64,000 bases of DNA from Roseiarcus sp963759955 (GTDB lineage: Bacteria; Pseudomonadota; Alphaproteobacteria; Rhizobiales; Beijerinckiaceae). Positions 1 through 8,737 of this stretch are shown piece by piece (position 1 is the stretch's first letter; the number at the start of each line of letters is the position of its first letter). Below the pieces are notes generated by a model. The model searched no databases. It had not been told where the DNA came from and was given only the letters and a program-made list of their open reading frames with translations. The translations under genes were made by a program, and so were the position numbers. The stretch covers positions 12,427 to 76,426 of the forward strand of contig CAVXCA010000074.1 of NCBI GenBank assembly GCA_963759955.1. The letters run 5' to 3'.

Positions 1-1854
1 TCGCGCCGCGCGGCGGCGGAGTTGAACCGGCGGGTGCAGCGCCTGCTACAACGGAAACTCGCCAATGAGGCGGCGGCGCGGTCGCTGCCCGCCTACGCCG
101 GCACCTTTCACTCGATCGGCGCGCGGCTGATTCGCGAATACGCGCCGCGGCTCGGCCTCGATCCGCAGTTCACCATCCACGATCGCGAGGATTCGGCCGA
201 CCTGATGGCGCTCGCGCGCCACGAGGCGGGGCTTTCGCAAACGCAAGAGCGCTTCCCGACCAAGGCGACGTGCCTCGCGATCTACTCGCGCGTCGTCAAT
301 ACGCGCGGCTCGCTCGCCGAGATTCTGGGCAGGCATTTCCCCTGGGCGGCGGCGCACGAGGCGGCTCTGCGCGGTCTGTTCGCTTCCTACGTCGAGATGA
401 AGCAGCGCCACAGCGTGCTCGATTACGACGACCTGCTGCTTTATTTCGCGCAGATGCTCGCCGAAGCGGAAATCGCCGCCGACGTCGCCTCCCGCTTCGA
501 TCATCTGCTGGTCGACGAATACCAGGACACCAACCGCCTGCAGGCGGAGATCGTGCTCGCGCTGCGCCCGAAGGGGCGCGGGCTCACCGTGGTCGGCGAC
601 GACGCGCAGTCGATCTATTCGTTCCGCGCGGCGACGGTGCGCAACATCCTCGATTTTCCCCAGAGCTTCAGCCCGCCCGCCCGCGTGGTGACGCTCGATC
701 GCAATTACCGCTCGACGGGGCCGATCCTCGCGGCGGCCAACGCCGTCATCGCGCTCGCCCCGGAGCGCTACGCCAAGAACCTGTGGACCGAGCGCGCCGC
801 GGGCCCCGCCCCCGCGCTCGTCGCCGTCGGCGAGGAAGCCGATCAGGCGCGCTTCGTCGCCGCTCAAGTCTTGGAAAACCGCGAGGCGGGCGCGACGCTG
901 AAGAGCCAAGCGGTGCTGTTCCGCGCCGCTCATCACAGCGCCGCGCTGGAACTCGAGCTGACGCGGCGCAACATCCCCTTCGTCAAGTTCGGCGGTCTGA
1001 AGTTCCTCGACGCGGCGCATATCAAGGACACGCTCGCGCTGCTGCGCTTCGCCGCCAATCCGCGCGACCGCGTCGCCGGCTTTCGCGTCGCGCAATTGCT
1101 GCCCGGCATCGGCCCGGGCAACGCGGAAAAGATCGTCGCCGCGGCGGCGGCGGACGATCGCTTCGCGACGCTCGCTTCGCTCAAGCCCCCGGCCAAGGCG
1201 AGCGAAGCCTTCGCCGAATTCGCCGCGCTGCTCGCGCGCCTCGCGCACGGCGCGCCGTGGCCGAGCGACCTTGGCGAGGCGATAGCCTGGCGGCGCGCGA
1301 GCCTCGAGGAGGCTTACGACAACGCCGTCTCGCGCGCGGCCGATCTCGACGCGCTGGAGCGCATCGCCGTCACCTTCGCCTCGCGCGAGCGTTTCCTAAG
1401 CGAACTGACGCTCGATCCGCCCGACGCGACCAGCGATGAAGCGGGGCCGCCGCATCGCGACGAGGACTATCTCATCCTCTCCACCATCCATTCGGCCAAG
1501 GGCCAGGAGTGGAAATCGGTGTTCGTACTCAATTGCGTCGACGGCTGCATTCCCTCGGACCTGGCGACGGGGTCGAGCGAGGAAATCGAGGAGGAACGCC
1601 GTCTGCTCTACGTCGCGATGACGCGCGCGCGCGACGAGCTGACGCTGATTACGCCGCAACGCTTTTATGTCCACGGCCAGGCCAGGAGCGGCGACCGCCA
1701 CGTCTTCGCCGCCCGCACCCGCTTCATCCCGGCGCCGCTGCTCAAACACTTCGACCGCCAGAGCTGGCCGCTCGCAACGCCCGAGCCGGCGCTACGCGCG
1801 AGCGAAGGGCCGAAAGTGGACCTCGCGGCGCGCATGCGTGCGATGTGGCGGTGA
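1..1854 (+). CDS. UvrD/Rep-type superfamily I DNA helicase, 5' end cut by the window
   Basis: The frame is open from the first base, so the gene begins upstream of the window; 617 codons are visible. ATP-dependent 3'-5' DNA helicases of this family act in repair and replication restart. Visible SF1A motifs in order are TFHSIGARL (Ib-like), the Walker B box LLVDEYQDTN near residue 170, VVGDDAQSIYSFR (motif III), LDRNYRST (motif IV), STIHSAKGQEW (motif V) and LLYVAMTRARDEL (motif VI). The Walker A segment is missing because it lies before the window. The next gene, on the same strand, starts 15 bases after the stop but belongs functionally to the hydrogenase region. The exact paralogue (UvrD, Rep, PcrA or UvrD2-like) cannot be decided; the compact C-terminus fits a UvrD-like stand-alone helicase. 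Confidence 0.93.
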   Translation, partial: SRRAAAELNRRVQRLLQRKLANEAAARSLPAYAGTFHSIGARLIREYAPRLGLDPQFTIHDREDSADLMALARHEAGLSQTQERFPTKATCLAIYSRVVNTRGSLAEILGRHFPWAAAHEAALRGLFASYVEMKQRHSVLDYDDLLLYFAQMLAEAEIAADVASRFDHLLVDEYQDTNRLQAEIVLALRPKGRGLTVVGDDAQSIYSFRAATVRNILDFPQSFSPPARVVTLDRNYRSTGPILAAANAVIALAPERYAKNLWTERAAGPAPALVAVGEEADQARFVAAQVLENREAGATLKSQAVLFRAAHHSAALELELTRRNIPFVKFGGLKFLDAAHIKDTLALLRFAANPRDRVAGFRVAQLLPGIGPGNAEKIVAAAAADDRFATLASLKPPAKASEAFAEFAALLARLAHGAPWPSDLGEAIAWRRASLEEAYDNAVSRAADLDALERIAVTFASRERFLSELTLDPPDATSDEAGPPHRDEDYLILSTIHSAKGQEWKSVFVLNCVDGCIPSDLATGSSEEIEEERRLLYVAMTRARDELTLITPQRFYVHGQARSGDRHVFAARTRFIPAPLLKHFDRQSWPLATPEPALRASEGPKVDLAARMRAMWR

Positions 1855-1869
1855 CGCGGAAGGCTGGAT

Positions 1870-2331
1870 ATGACCAGGAACACGCTCATCATCGGCTATG
1901 GCAACCCGCTGCGCGGCGATGACGGGGTCGGTCAAGCGGTCGCGCGAGCGTTCGAAGCCGAGGCCGCCATCGAGGGCGCCGACGTCGTCAGTTGCCGCCA
2001 GCTCACGCCGGAACTCGCCGAACGTTTTGCCGCGGCGGATCTGGTCGTCTTGGTCGACGCCGAGGCCGGTCTCGAGCCGGGCGGCGTCCGCATAACGCGT
2101 TTGCAAGCCGCTACGGCGCTATCGTCGGCGTTCGGTCACCATGTCGATCCCCGGGAGCTGCTCCACATGGCGGGCAAGCTTTACGGCGGATCGCCGGAGG
2201 CCTACCTTGTCACGGTGGGGGCAAGCTCGCTGGCGCTGAGCGAGGGGCTCTCGGCAGCCGTGACGGCCGCGCTGCCGGACGTTATTGCGACGGTGCGCCG
2301 ATTGGCGGCGAAGCCGTCGCCAAGCGACTAG
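1870..2331 (+). CDS. [NiFe]-hydrogenase maturation endopeptidase (HoxW/HyaD family)
   Basis: This 153-residue protein has the family N-terminus with IIGYGNPLRGDDGVG, whose Asp/Glu-like acidic residue and later VDAEAG and GHHVDP segments supply the nickel-sensing ligands in HyaD/HybD/HycI proteases. These enzymes cut the C-terminal tail of the hydrogenase large subunit after Ni insertion. The gene faces hoxH of operon 1, with 26 bases between the two stop codons, so it is the natural partner for that large subunit, whose tail after DPCxxCxxH is still encoded. It is not in the operon: it is convergent and probably has its own promoter or reads through from the helicase gene. A decayed relative with the same GRQLxPEL segment lies at 9189-9516. 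Confidence 0.88.
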   Translation: MTRNTLIIGYGNPLRGDDGVGQAVARAFEAEAAIEGADVVSCRQLTPELAERFAAADLVVLVDAEAGLEPGGVRITRLQAATALSSAFGHHVDPRELLHMAGKLYGGSPEAYLVTVGASSLALSEGLSAAVTAALPDVIATVRRLAAKPSPSD

Positions 2332-2357
2332 GTCGCTTGTGACGCCGCTCGCAGCCG

Positions 2358-3779
2358 TCAACTGCTGCGCATGACGTCGACCACGGCTCCCTCGGAATTC
2401 ACCAACTGAATCTCCAAGGGGTACTGGTCCGCCGCGTGTGAGGAACAGCTCAGGCACGGATCGTAAGCCCGCACCACCGCCTGCACCCGATTGAGCATGC
2501 CCTCCTTCATCTTCTGTCCGTCGATGTAGTGGCGGCTGACCTGGTCGATGCTGCGGCTGATGGCGAGATTGTTGTGCCCGGTGGCGATGATGAGATTGGC
2601 CCAGGTGATCGCCCCCTGCTCGTTGACCTTGTAATGATGGATGAGGACGCCCCGCGGCGCCTCGGCCATTCCAACGCCTTCCAGCGCGTTCACGCCCGCT
2701 CTGGCGCGGACATGCCGGTCGAGAATCGACGGATCGTTCAGCAAGCCTTCCATCCGTTCGAGAGCGTAGATGATCTCGATCAGACGGGCGTAATGAAAGT
2801 GGAACGAGCTCTGCGCGGGCTTGCCGAATCTCTGGTGAAATTCGGCAAATTCGACGTCGGCTTGCGGCGTGCCGCACCGGGCGGCGCAGTTCAGCCTGGC
2901 GAGGGGGCCGACGCGGTAGATCCCGTCCGGGAAGCCGATCGGCTTGAAATACGGCGCTTTCAAATACGAGTTCGGCAGCGTCGCTTCGCCGATGTACTGC
3001 TGATAATCTTCAGCCGCCATTCGGTCGACGACGATATTCCCCGACGCGTCCATAAAGCGCAGGCCGCCATCGTATAGTTGCAAATTGCCGCCGGCGTCGA
3101 CCAGCCCCGCATACATGGTGGGGGCATTGCCGAAGTGAGCGATCTCGTCCGCGAACTGGTCGACGACGCCTTTGAAGAAACTCAGGGTCCGCAGGGCGAT
3201 CGCCTTGGCCTCCGGCAGGCCGGCCAGGATGCGGTCGCGCCCGGCGGTTTGAAGAGGAGCGTTGACGCCGCCGGGAACGGTCCAGGACGGGTGGATGCGC
3301 TCTTTGGCAAGAGTTTCGATCACCTGCTGACCGAATTTGCGCAGCGCGATGCCGTCCCTGGCGAGCGCCGGATGGTCTTCGATCACGCCAATGACATTGC
3401 GCCGGGCCGGATCGGAATCAAAGCCGAGCAGCAGATCGGGCGCGGAGAGATGAAAGAAACTCAGCGCGTGGGACTGCACGATTTGGCCGCAATGCAACAC
3501 TTCCCGCAGCTTTGCCGCGGCCGGCGGAATGCGCACGCTCATGATGGCGTCGCAAGCCTTGACGGAGGCCAACAGATGGCTGATCGGGCAAATTCCGCAG
3601 ATGCGCGCAGTGATGGCCGGCATTTCGTAGAAGGGCCGGCCTTCGGTGAATTTCTCGAAGCCGCGAAATTGCGTGACGTGGAACGCCGTGTCGGCGACCT
3701 TGCCGTCCTCGTCGAGGTGAATCGTGACTTTCGCGTGACCTTCGATGCGGGTGATCGGGTCAATGACAATGGTCCGCAT
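2358..3779 (-). CDS. hoxH: [NiFe]-hydrogenase large subunit, operon 1
   Basis: The 473-residue protein holds the Ni-Fe active site. The L1 motif RICGICPISH (Cys61, Cys64) and the L2 motif DPCLSCSSH (about residues 440-448) give the four cysteine ligands, followed by a 25-residue tail for proteolytic removal. RIEGHAKV and HCGQIVQSHALSFFHL are typical of group 3 (bidirectional, cofactor-coupled) enzymes. The frame is open to 3797, but the start at 3779 is preferred because a GGAGG box lies 5 bases upstream and the longer form overlaps hoxY. It is the last gene of hoxEFUYH, 10 bases after hoxY. It is clearly divergent from the hoxH at 10239-11702, so the two are not recent duplicates. Confidence 0.95.
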   Translation of the reverse strand: MRTIVIDPITRIEGHAKVTIHLDEDGKVADTAFHVTQFRGFEKFTEGRPFYEMPAITARICGICPISHLLASVKACDAIMSVRIPPAAAKLREVLHCGQIVQSHALSFFHLSAPDLLLGFDSDPARRNVIGVIEDHPALARDGIALRKFGQQVIETLAKERIHPSWTVPGGVNAPLQTAGRDRILAGLPEAKAIALRTLSFFKGVVDQFADEIAHFGNAPTMYAGLVDAGGNLQLYDGGLRFMDASGNIVVDRMAAEDYQQYIGEATLPNSYLKAPYFKPIGFPDGIYRVGPLARLNCAARCGTPQADVEFAEFHQRFGKPAQSSFHFHYARLIEIIYALERMEGLLNDPSILDRHVRARAGVNALEGVGMAEAPRGVLIHHYKVNEQGAITWANLIIATGHNNLAISRSIDQVSRHYIDGQKMKEGMLNRVQAVVRAYDPCLSCSSHAADQYPLEIQLVNSEGAVVDVMRSS

Positions 3780-3789
3780 GATGGCCTCC

Positions 3790-4320
3790 TCAGCCAAACC
3801 GCACTTTGGTCTTCAGGTCGGGGATGCGGCCGTCCAAGAGTTCATTGAGAACGAACAGGATCGAGGAGGCTGACGGCGGGCACCCGGGCACGTGTAGGTC
3901 GATTTTGACAACGTCGTGAAGCGGTATGGCTTGCTTCAGCAACGGCGGCACGACATCGGTGGGGATTCCTTTCTGCACGTCGGCGCCTTCGACGTAGGCG
4001 CGTTCGAGGATCGTCTTCACCGGAAACCGATTGCGCATCGCCGAAACATTCGCGGTTGTGGCGCAATCGCCAAGAGCCACCAGGATGCGGGTGCGCTCCC
4101 GGACATGGCGAATTTTCTCAAGATCGTCCTGGCTGCTGACGGCGCCCTCGACGATGGTGACGTCAACCTCGTGGGGAAACTCCTGCGCGTCCACCAACGG
4201 CCCATAAACCAGCTCCGCCCGCAGGGCGATCGCGATGATCGCTTCGTCAACGTCGAGCAGCGACATATGGCACCCGGAACAGCCGTCGAGCCACATCGTG
4301 GCCAGTCTCGCCTTCTTCAT
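3790..4320 (-). CDS. hoxY: [NiFe]-hydrogenase small subunit, operon 1
   Basis: This 176-residue small subunit carries the proximal [4Fe-4S] cluster that links the Ni-Fe site to the diaphorase module. Visible cluster cysteines are in DGCSGCHMSLLD (Cys14, Cys17), LGDCATT and PGCPPSA. There is no Tat signal, which fits a cytoplasmic group 3 enzyme. The start at 4320 overlaps the hoxU stop by ATGA and has GAGGGA upstream; the open frame extends to 4566 but that part is antisense-like sequence within hoxU. Translational coupling with hoxU is likely. The short length (one cluster domain only) is normal for HoxY. Confidence 0.94.
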   Translation of the reverse strand: MKKARLATMWLDGCSGCHMSLLDVDEAIIAIALRAELVYGPLVDAQEFPHEVDVTIVEGAVSSQDDLEKIRHVRERTRILVALGDCATTANVSAMRNRFPVKTILERAYVEGADVQKGIPTDVVPPLLKQAIPLHDVVKIDLHVPGCPPSASSILFVLNELLDGRIPDLKTKVRFG

Positions 4321-5027
4321 GGACTCGTCCCTCTCTTCACAGCGAGTTCCTCGACTACGGTGTTCCGCTTGATCATTTCCTCGACCGCGTAGCCTTTTTC
4401 GACCAGCGCGCCGGTTGGGCAGACCTGTACGCATTTGCCACAGCTGGTGCAGGACTTCGACTCGCCCCAGGGGCGGTCGAGTTCGGCAACCAGCATCGAG
4501 TTGATGCCACGCGACGACACATCCCAGACGTGCGCGCCCTCGATCTCGTCGCAGACGCGAACGCACCGGGTGCAGAGGATGCAGCGGTTGTGGTCCAAGA
4601 CGTAGCGAGGGTGAGAGACGTCCACCGCCAGCCGCGGGAAATTATAGGGCATGTCGACATGGGTGAGACCGAGCTTTTGCGCCAGCGATTGCAATTCGCA
4701 ATGGCCGTTCGAGACGCAGACGGCGCAAATGTGGTTCCGCTCGACGAACAGCAGCTCCAGCGCCATCAGTCGATTATGGGCGAGTCGGTCCGAGTTTGTG
4801 ATGACCGCCATTCCGCTCGTGACCGGAGTCGTGCAGGCCGGCAGCAGGCGGCCAACGCCGGAGACCTCGACCAGACACAATCTGCAAGACCCGGCGGAAC
4901 TCACCCCTTCCATATGGCAGAGGGAGGGGATGTATCGTCCATTCGCGTGGGCCACCTGGAATATGGTCTGGCCTTCCCGAGCGGTGCACAGTTCGCCGTC
5001 GATGCGGACCGAGATTTGCTGAGACAC
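4317..5027 (-). CDS. hoxU: Hydrogenase diaphorase iron-sulfur subunit HoxU/HydA-like, operon 1
   Basis: The 236-residue protein wires electrons between HoxY and HoxF. Cysteines fall in four groups: Cys37/48/51/65 for a plant-ferredoxin-type [2Fe-2S] cluster, His98/Cys101/104/110 for a NuoG-type [4Fe-4S] cluster, and two complete CxxCxxCxxxC sets (CILCTRCVRVC at 149-159 and CTSCGKCVQVC at 193-203) for two further [4Fe-4S] clusters. The HoxU of operon 2 has one [4Fe-4S] fewer. This richer set is like the NuoG-like part of multimeric bifurcating hydrogenases and of NADP-reducing Hnd enzymes. It lies between hoxF (12-base gap) and hoxY (ATGA overlap). Confidence 0.93.
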   Translation of the reverse strand: MSQQISVRIDGELCTAREGQTIFQVAHANGRYIPSLCHMEGVSSAGSCRLCLVEVSGVGRLLPACTTPVTSGMAVITNSDRLAHNRLMALELLFVERNHICAVCVSNGHCELQSLAQKLGLTHVDMPYNFPRLAVDVSHPRYVLDHNRCILCTRCVRVCDEIEGAHVWDVSSRGINSMLVAELDRPWGESKSCTSCGKCVQVCPTGALVEKGYAVEEMIKRNTVVEELAVKRGTSP

Positions 5028-5039
5028 GAACGTTGCTCC

Positions 5040-8000
5040 TTACCGACGGGAAATGGGATGCGCCGTTTCACGGATATCGCACCGCAGGCAGCGGCCAGCC
5101 TCTTCACGCGCCGCTGCAGGCGGCAACGCCGACACGGCTTCTCCGAAGTTCTTGGCGCGGATCGCCGCTGGAAGGAACTGCGCGTTGTGGCGGGAGCATG
5201 GGCTCGGTTGCGGCGGCGTCTGGTCGTACTCGAAAGTCGGCATGAGGCTGTCGAAACGAGATTCGCCGTTGAGATAAAGCTCGATATTCCTCGCCGCTTT
5301 CTTGCCATGGGCCATGGCCACGGTGACGTTGGACGCGCCGAGCACGAAATCGCCGCCCGCGTAGATGGCCTCGCGGCTGGTCGCCAGGGTGAAACGATCG
5401 GCCTCGAGCATCCCGCTCTTGCCGATAGCCAGGCCGAACGCTTTGTACAGATTGTCGTCAGGGTTTTCGCCGACCGCCAGAACGACGCTGCTGCAGCTGA
5501 CGACTTGGATTTCGTCGGTGTCGACCGGGCGCCGGCGCCCCGACGGGTCGAACGCGCCGAGACGCGTCTTCGTCACTTCGATGGCTTTGACTGCGCCGCG
5601 TTCGCTGATGATGCGATGGGGCGAAGCGAGGAAGAGGAAACGCACGCCCTCTTCTTCAGCGGCATCGACTTCCTCGGGTATCGCCGGCATGTCCTTGCGT
5701 TCGCGCCGGTAGATGACGGTCGCAGACGACCCCTTGCGGATCGCGGTGCGGGCGCAGTCGATGGCGGCGTTGCCGCCCCCGATGATGACGACCCGTTCGC
5801 CGAGCTTGACTTGCTTGCCGCTGGCCTCGCCTTCAAGGAAGGGGATGGCTCCAAAGACTCCGGCCGCCTCGTCGCCGGAAACGCGGACCTGCATTTCTTT
5901 CCACGTTCCCAGAGAGAGAAACACCGCGTCGAACTTCTCTTCCAGCTCGTCAAGCGAGACGTCGGTCCCGACACGAGAATTAAAGACGAATTGGACGCCG
6001 ACGCGGCGAATGATCTCAATCTCGCGCTCCAGGACGGTCCGTGGAAGTCGATATTCCGGAAGGGCGAAGCGCAACATGCCACCGGCCTCCGCATGCGACT
6101 CGTAGATGACGACTTCATGCCCGAGCAGGGCCAGGTAGAAGGCGGCGGTCAGCCCTGTCGGACCGGCGCCGGCGATCGCAACCTTCTTTCCCGTCGCGGG
6201 CAGCCGCTTGGCGACAATCTTGCCCGCCATCTCATCGAACTTATCGGACATCAGCACAGCGTCGGCGATGACCCGATGCACCTCGCGCATGTTGATCGAC
6301 TCGTCGACCGTCTTGCGGCGGCATCGGCTCTCGCAAGGGTGCTGACAAACACGCCCCGTGGATGCCGGCAGAGGATTGTCCATAAAGACCGATTCAAAGG
6401 CGTCCGCCAGACGGTCTTCCTTATAGAGTTGCAAGAATCGAGGGATATTCATGTGCAATGGACAGCTGTTCTCGCAAGGCGACAAGGCGAGATCCTGACA
6501 AACGCCGGCGCGGCAGCGTTTCACACGAATGTGGTCCTCGAATTCGTGGCGAAAATGGCGAAGTCCAGTAAGGATCGAGTTCGGCGCGGATTGGCCGAGA
6601 CCGCACAGCGACGTGTCGCGGATCATCCGGCCCAGTTCCTCCAGTTCCGCCAAGTCCTCTTCTCGGCCCTCCCCTTTGGTGATGCGCGTGAGCGTGCGCA
6701 GCGCCTTGTCCAGGCCGACCCGGCAAGGCGTGCATTTGCCGCAGGATTCGGAGCGGGTGAACTCGACGAAGTAGCGGGCGACGTCGACCATGCAGTTGTC
6801 GTCGTCCATCACCACCATGCCGCCCGAACCCATGATCGAGCCGACTTTGCCGAGCGCTTCGTAATCGACCGGCGTGTCGAACATGCCGTGTGGGATGCAG
6901 CCGCCCGACGGACCGCCGGTCTGCACCGCCTTCACGGCGTGGCCAAGATCGCTGCCGCCTCCGGCGTCATAGACGAATTTGCTGAGCGGGGTGCCGAACG
7001 GCATCTCGACCAGACCGGTGTTCTTCACTTTGCCGACCAGCGAAAAAACCTTGGTCCCGGCGCTCGCGCTGCTGCCGGTCTCGGCAAACCACTCGGGCCC
7101 TTTGGCGATGATGGGGGCCACGTTGAACCATGTTTCGACGTTGTTGATGTTGGTCGGATAGCCCCACAGGCCCTTTTGCGCCGGAAAAGGCGGCCGCGGC
7201 CGCGGCCGGCCGGCGCGCCCTTCGAGCGAACTGATGAGGGCCGTTTCTTCGCCGCAAACGAAAGCGCCGGCTCCCTCGACCAGCTCGATGTCGAAGTGAA
7301 AGCCACGCCCCAAGATATCCTCGCCCAGCAGGCCATATTCCCTGGCCTGCGCGAGGGCCAGTTCCAGCCGATGAACCGCAAGCGGATACTCGGCGCGGAC
7401 GTAAAGAATGCCCTCGGCGGCGCCGGTGATGTAGCCGCCTATGATCATACCCTCGATCAGCGAATGAGGATCGCTTTCGATCTCATTGCGATTCATGTAG
7501 GCGCCGGGATCGCCTTCGTCGGCGTTGCAGATCAGGTATTTCCGATCGGCCACCGCTTTTCGCATGAATTCCCATTTCAGGCCCGTCGAGAAGCCGGCGC
7601 CGCCGCGGCCGCGCAGCCGGGAGGACTTGAGCTGCTCGTTGGCAAGGTCCGGCGTCCCGTCGATCAGCACCTTGTATAAGGACTGGTATCCGCCGATCGC
7701 GATGTACTCTTCCACATCATCGGGGTTGATCAGTCCACAATTGCGTAAGACAATTTTCTTTTGTCCCTTGAAGAACGGAACCTCGTCCCAAGAAGGAATG
7801 GTCGGGTATCCGCTCCCATAGTGCACTTGAGCTGTAATGTGGTCCCACCCTTCGATCTTGCACAGAGCAAGATTAGCGGGCACGGTCTTCGTCGCCAATC
7901 CATCGAGAATCTGGTCGACGTGATCGGTCTGGACACGATGCAGGATGACGAGCGGCTGGCCGGGAATCGAGACATTGACCAGCGGCTCCTCGGCGCAAAA

Positions 8001-8204
8001 GCCGAAGCACCCCGTCCGCACCAGGCTCACATCCAGGCCGCGCTCTTCGATGGCGTCGGCGAGAGCGGCGTAGACGCCCTCGGCGCCGTTGCCCGACCCG
8101 CAGGTGCCCATGCCGACAGCCAGGCGCGGGCGCGGGGGCTGAAGTTTGGCCAACCCGGCGCTGCGCACCGCGTTAAACGTGCTCAGGTCTCGAATCCGGG
8201 TCAT
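5040..8204 (-). CDS. hoxF: HoxF/NuoF-type NADH-oxidoreductase fused to a GltD/SfrB-like NADPH flavoprotein
   Basis: The 1054-residue protein is a fusion. Residues 25-105 form a thioredoxin-like ferredoxin fold (GMGTCGSGNG, TGCFGFC). Residues 150-555 are a NuoF core: FMN loop RGRGGAGFSTGLKW near 198-211, NAD site NADEGDPGAY at 227-236, SLBB region, and a [4Fe-4S] set Cys488/491/494/534. Residues 560-1050 are a complete GltD-like module: N-terminal cluster cysteines 564/569/577/581 and 620/624/628, FAD-binding GAGPTG at 679-684, NADPH-type Rossmann GGGNAAID at 809-816 and the C-terminal AGGDFVLG flavin motif. Ordinary HoxF (see 12997-14784) is about 600 residues and lacks the last half. Two pyridine-nucleotide sites and two flavins in one chain suggest coupling of H2 to both NAD and NADP pools. 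The start overlaps the hoxE stop by ATGA. Confidence 0.93.
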   Translation of the reverse strand: MTRIRDLSTFNAVRSAGLAKLQPPRPRLAVGMGTCGSGNGAEGVYAALADAIEERGLDVSLVRTGCFGFCAEEPLVNVSIPGQPLVILHRVQTDHVDQILDGLATKTVPANLALCKIEGWDHITAQVHYGSGYPTIPSWDEVPFFKGQKKIVLRNCGLINPDDVEEYIAIGGYQSLYKVLIDGTPDLANEQLKSSRLRGRGGAGFSTGLKWEFMRKAVADRKYLICNADEGDPGAYMNRNEIESDPHSLIEGMIIGGYITGAAEGILYVRAEYPLAVHRLELALAQAREYGLLGEDILGRGFHFDIELVEGAGAFVCGEETALISSLEGRAGRPRPRPPFPAQKGLWGYPTNINNVETWFNVAPIIAKGPEWFAETGSSASAGTKVFSLVGKVKNTGLVEMPFGTPLSKFVYDAGGGSDLGHAVKAVQTGGPSGGCIPHGMFDTPVDYEALGKVGSIMGSGGMVVMDDDNCMVDVARYFVEFTRSESCGKCTPCRVGLDKALRTLTRITKGEGREEDLAELEELGRMIRDTSLCGLGQSAPNSILTGLRHFRHEFEDHIRVKRCRAGVCQDLALSPCENSCPLHMNIPRFLQLYKEDRLADAFESVFMDNPLPASTGRVCQHPCESRCRRKTVDESINMREVHRVIADAVLMSDKFDEMAGKIVAKRLPATGKKVAIAGAGPTGLTAAFYLALLGHEVVIYESHAEAGGMLRFALPEYRLPRTVLEREIEIIRRVGVQFVFNSRVGTDVSLDELEEKFDAVFLSLGTWKEMQVRVSGDEAAGVFGAIPFLEGEASGKQVKLGERVVIIGGGNAAIDCARTAIRKGSSATVIYRRERKDMPAIPEEVDAAEEEGVRFLFLASPHRIISERGAVKAIEVTKTRLGAFDPSGRRRPVDTDEIQVVSCSSVVLAVGENPDDNLYKAFGLAIGKSGMLEADRFTLATSREAIYAGGDFVLGASNVTVAMAHGKKAARNIELYLNGESRFDSLMPTFEYDQTPPQPSPCSRHNAQFLPAAIRAKNFGEAVSALPPAAAREEAGRCLRCDIRETAHPISRR

Positions 8205-8737
8205 TTCCGTGGCTCTCGCTTGTCCAGCGCTTCCAATTCACGCTGCAGGGACCGTTCGTTCATATGACCGAAAATCGCGTGATTGACTTCGACGACTGGC
8301 GCCAGCGCGCACTGGCCGAAGCAGGCGACGGTGCGCAGCGTCGTGGCGCCGTCGGCGGTCGTCACCGAAAGCTTCTCCGCCTCCCCGTCTTCCACGGCGT
8401 GCAACCCCAGGCTCATCATCACTTGCTCGAGCAGATCGCGCGACCCCCTGGTGTGGCAGGCGGTGCCGCGGCAGACGCAAACCGTATTGCGGCCCTGCGG
8501 CTCGAGATTGAACAACGCGTAAAAGGTGACAACGCTAAATATTCTCGACAACGGCACTCTTGTCTTCTCAGCGATGTATTCAAGCGTATCGCGAGGAAGA
8601 AAATTGCGAGGATTGTTTTCCTGGACCTTCTGCAAGATGCCCAACAATGCGCCGGCGCGGCCATTCCGACGAGAAATTATTTTATCAATAAAGTCCTTAT
8701 CGATATCCAGCGCCGCTTGCGAAGAAACGTTCTGCAT
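8201..8737 (-). CDS. hoxE: Hydrogenase diaphorase subunit HoxE (NuoE-like)
   Basis: This is a 178-residue NuoE/HoxE homologue and the first gene of operon 1. It carries a thioredoxin-like [2Fe-2S] domain with all four cysteines visible, in CRGTACHTRG and CFGQCALAP, and the helical N-terminal part with LEYIAEKTRVPLSRIF. It would pass electrons between HoxF and its partners or modulate the complex. The start has AGGGGA about 9 bases upstream. It is a separate subunit here, whereas in operon 2 the equivalent domain is fused to HoxF. Upstream lies about 300 bases without a recognisable gene, so the operon promoter should be there. Confidence 0.93.
   Translation of the reverse strand: MQNVSSQAALDIDKDFIDKIISRRNGRAGALLGILQKVQENNPRNFLPRDTLEYIAEKTRVPLSRIFSVVTFYALFNLEPQGRNTVCVCRGTACHTRGSRDLLEQVMMSLGLHAVEDGEAEKLSVTTADGATTLRTVACFGQCALAPVVEVNHAIFGHMNERSLQRELEALDKREPRK

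Noticed and set aside
4530..7679. 1049-residue open frame antisense to hoxF of operon 1
   Set aside because: It mirrors the third-codon GC bias of hoxF; the protein is Arg/Asp/Ala-rich with no family pattern, while the minus strand encodes a clear enzyme.
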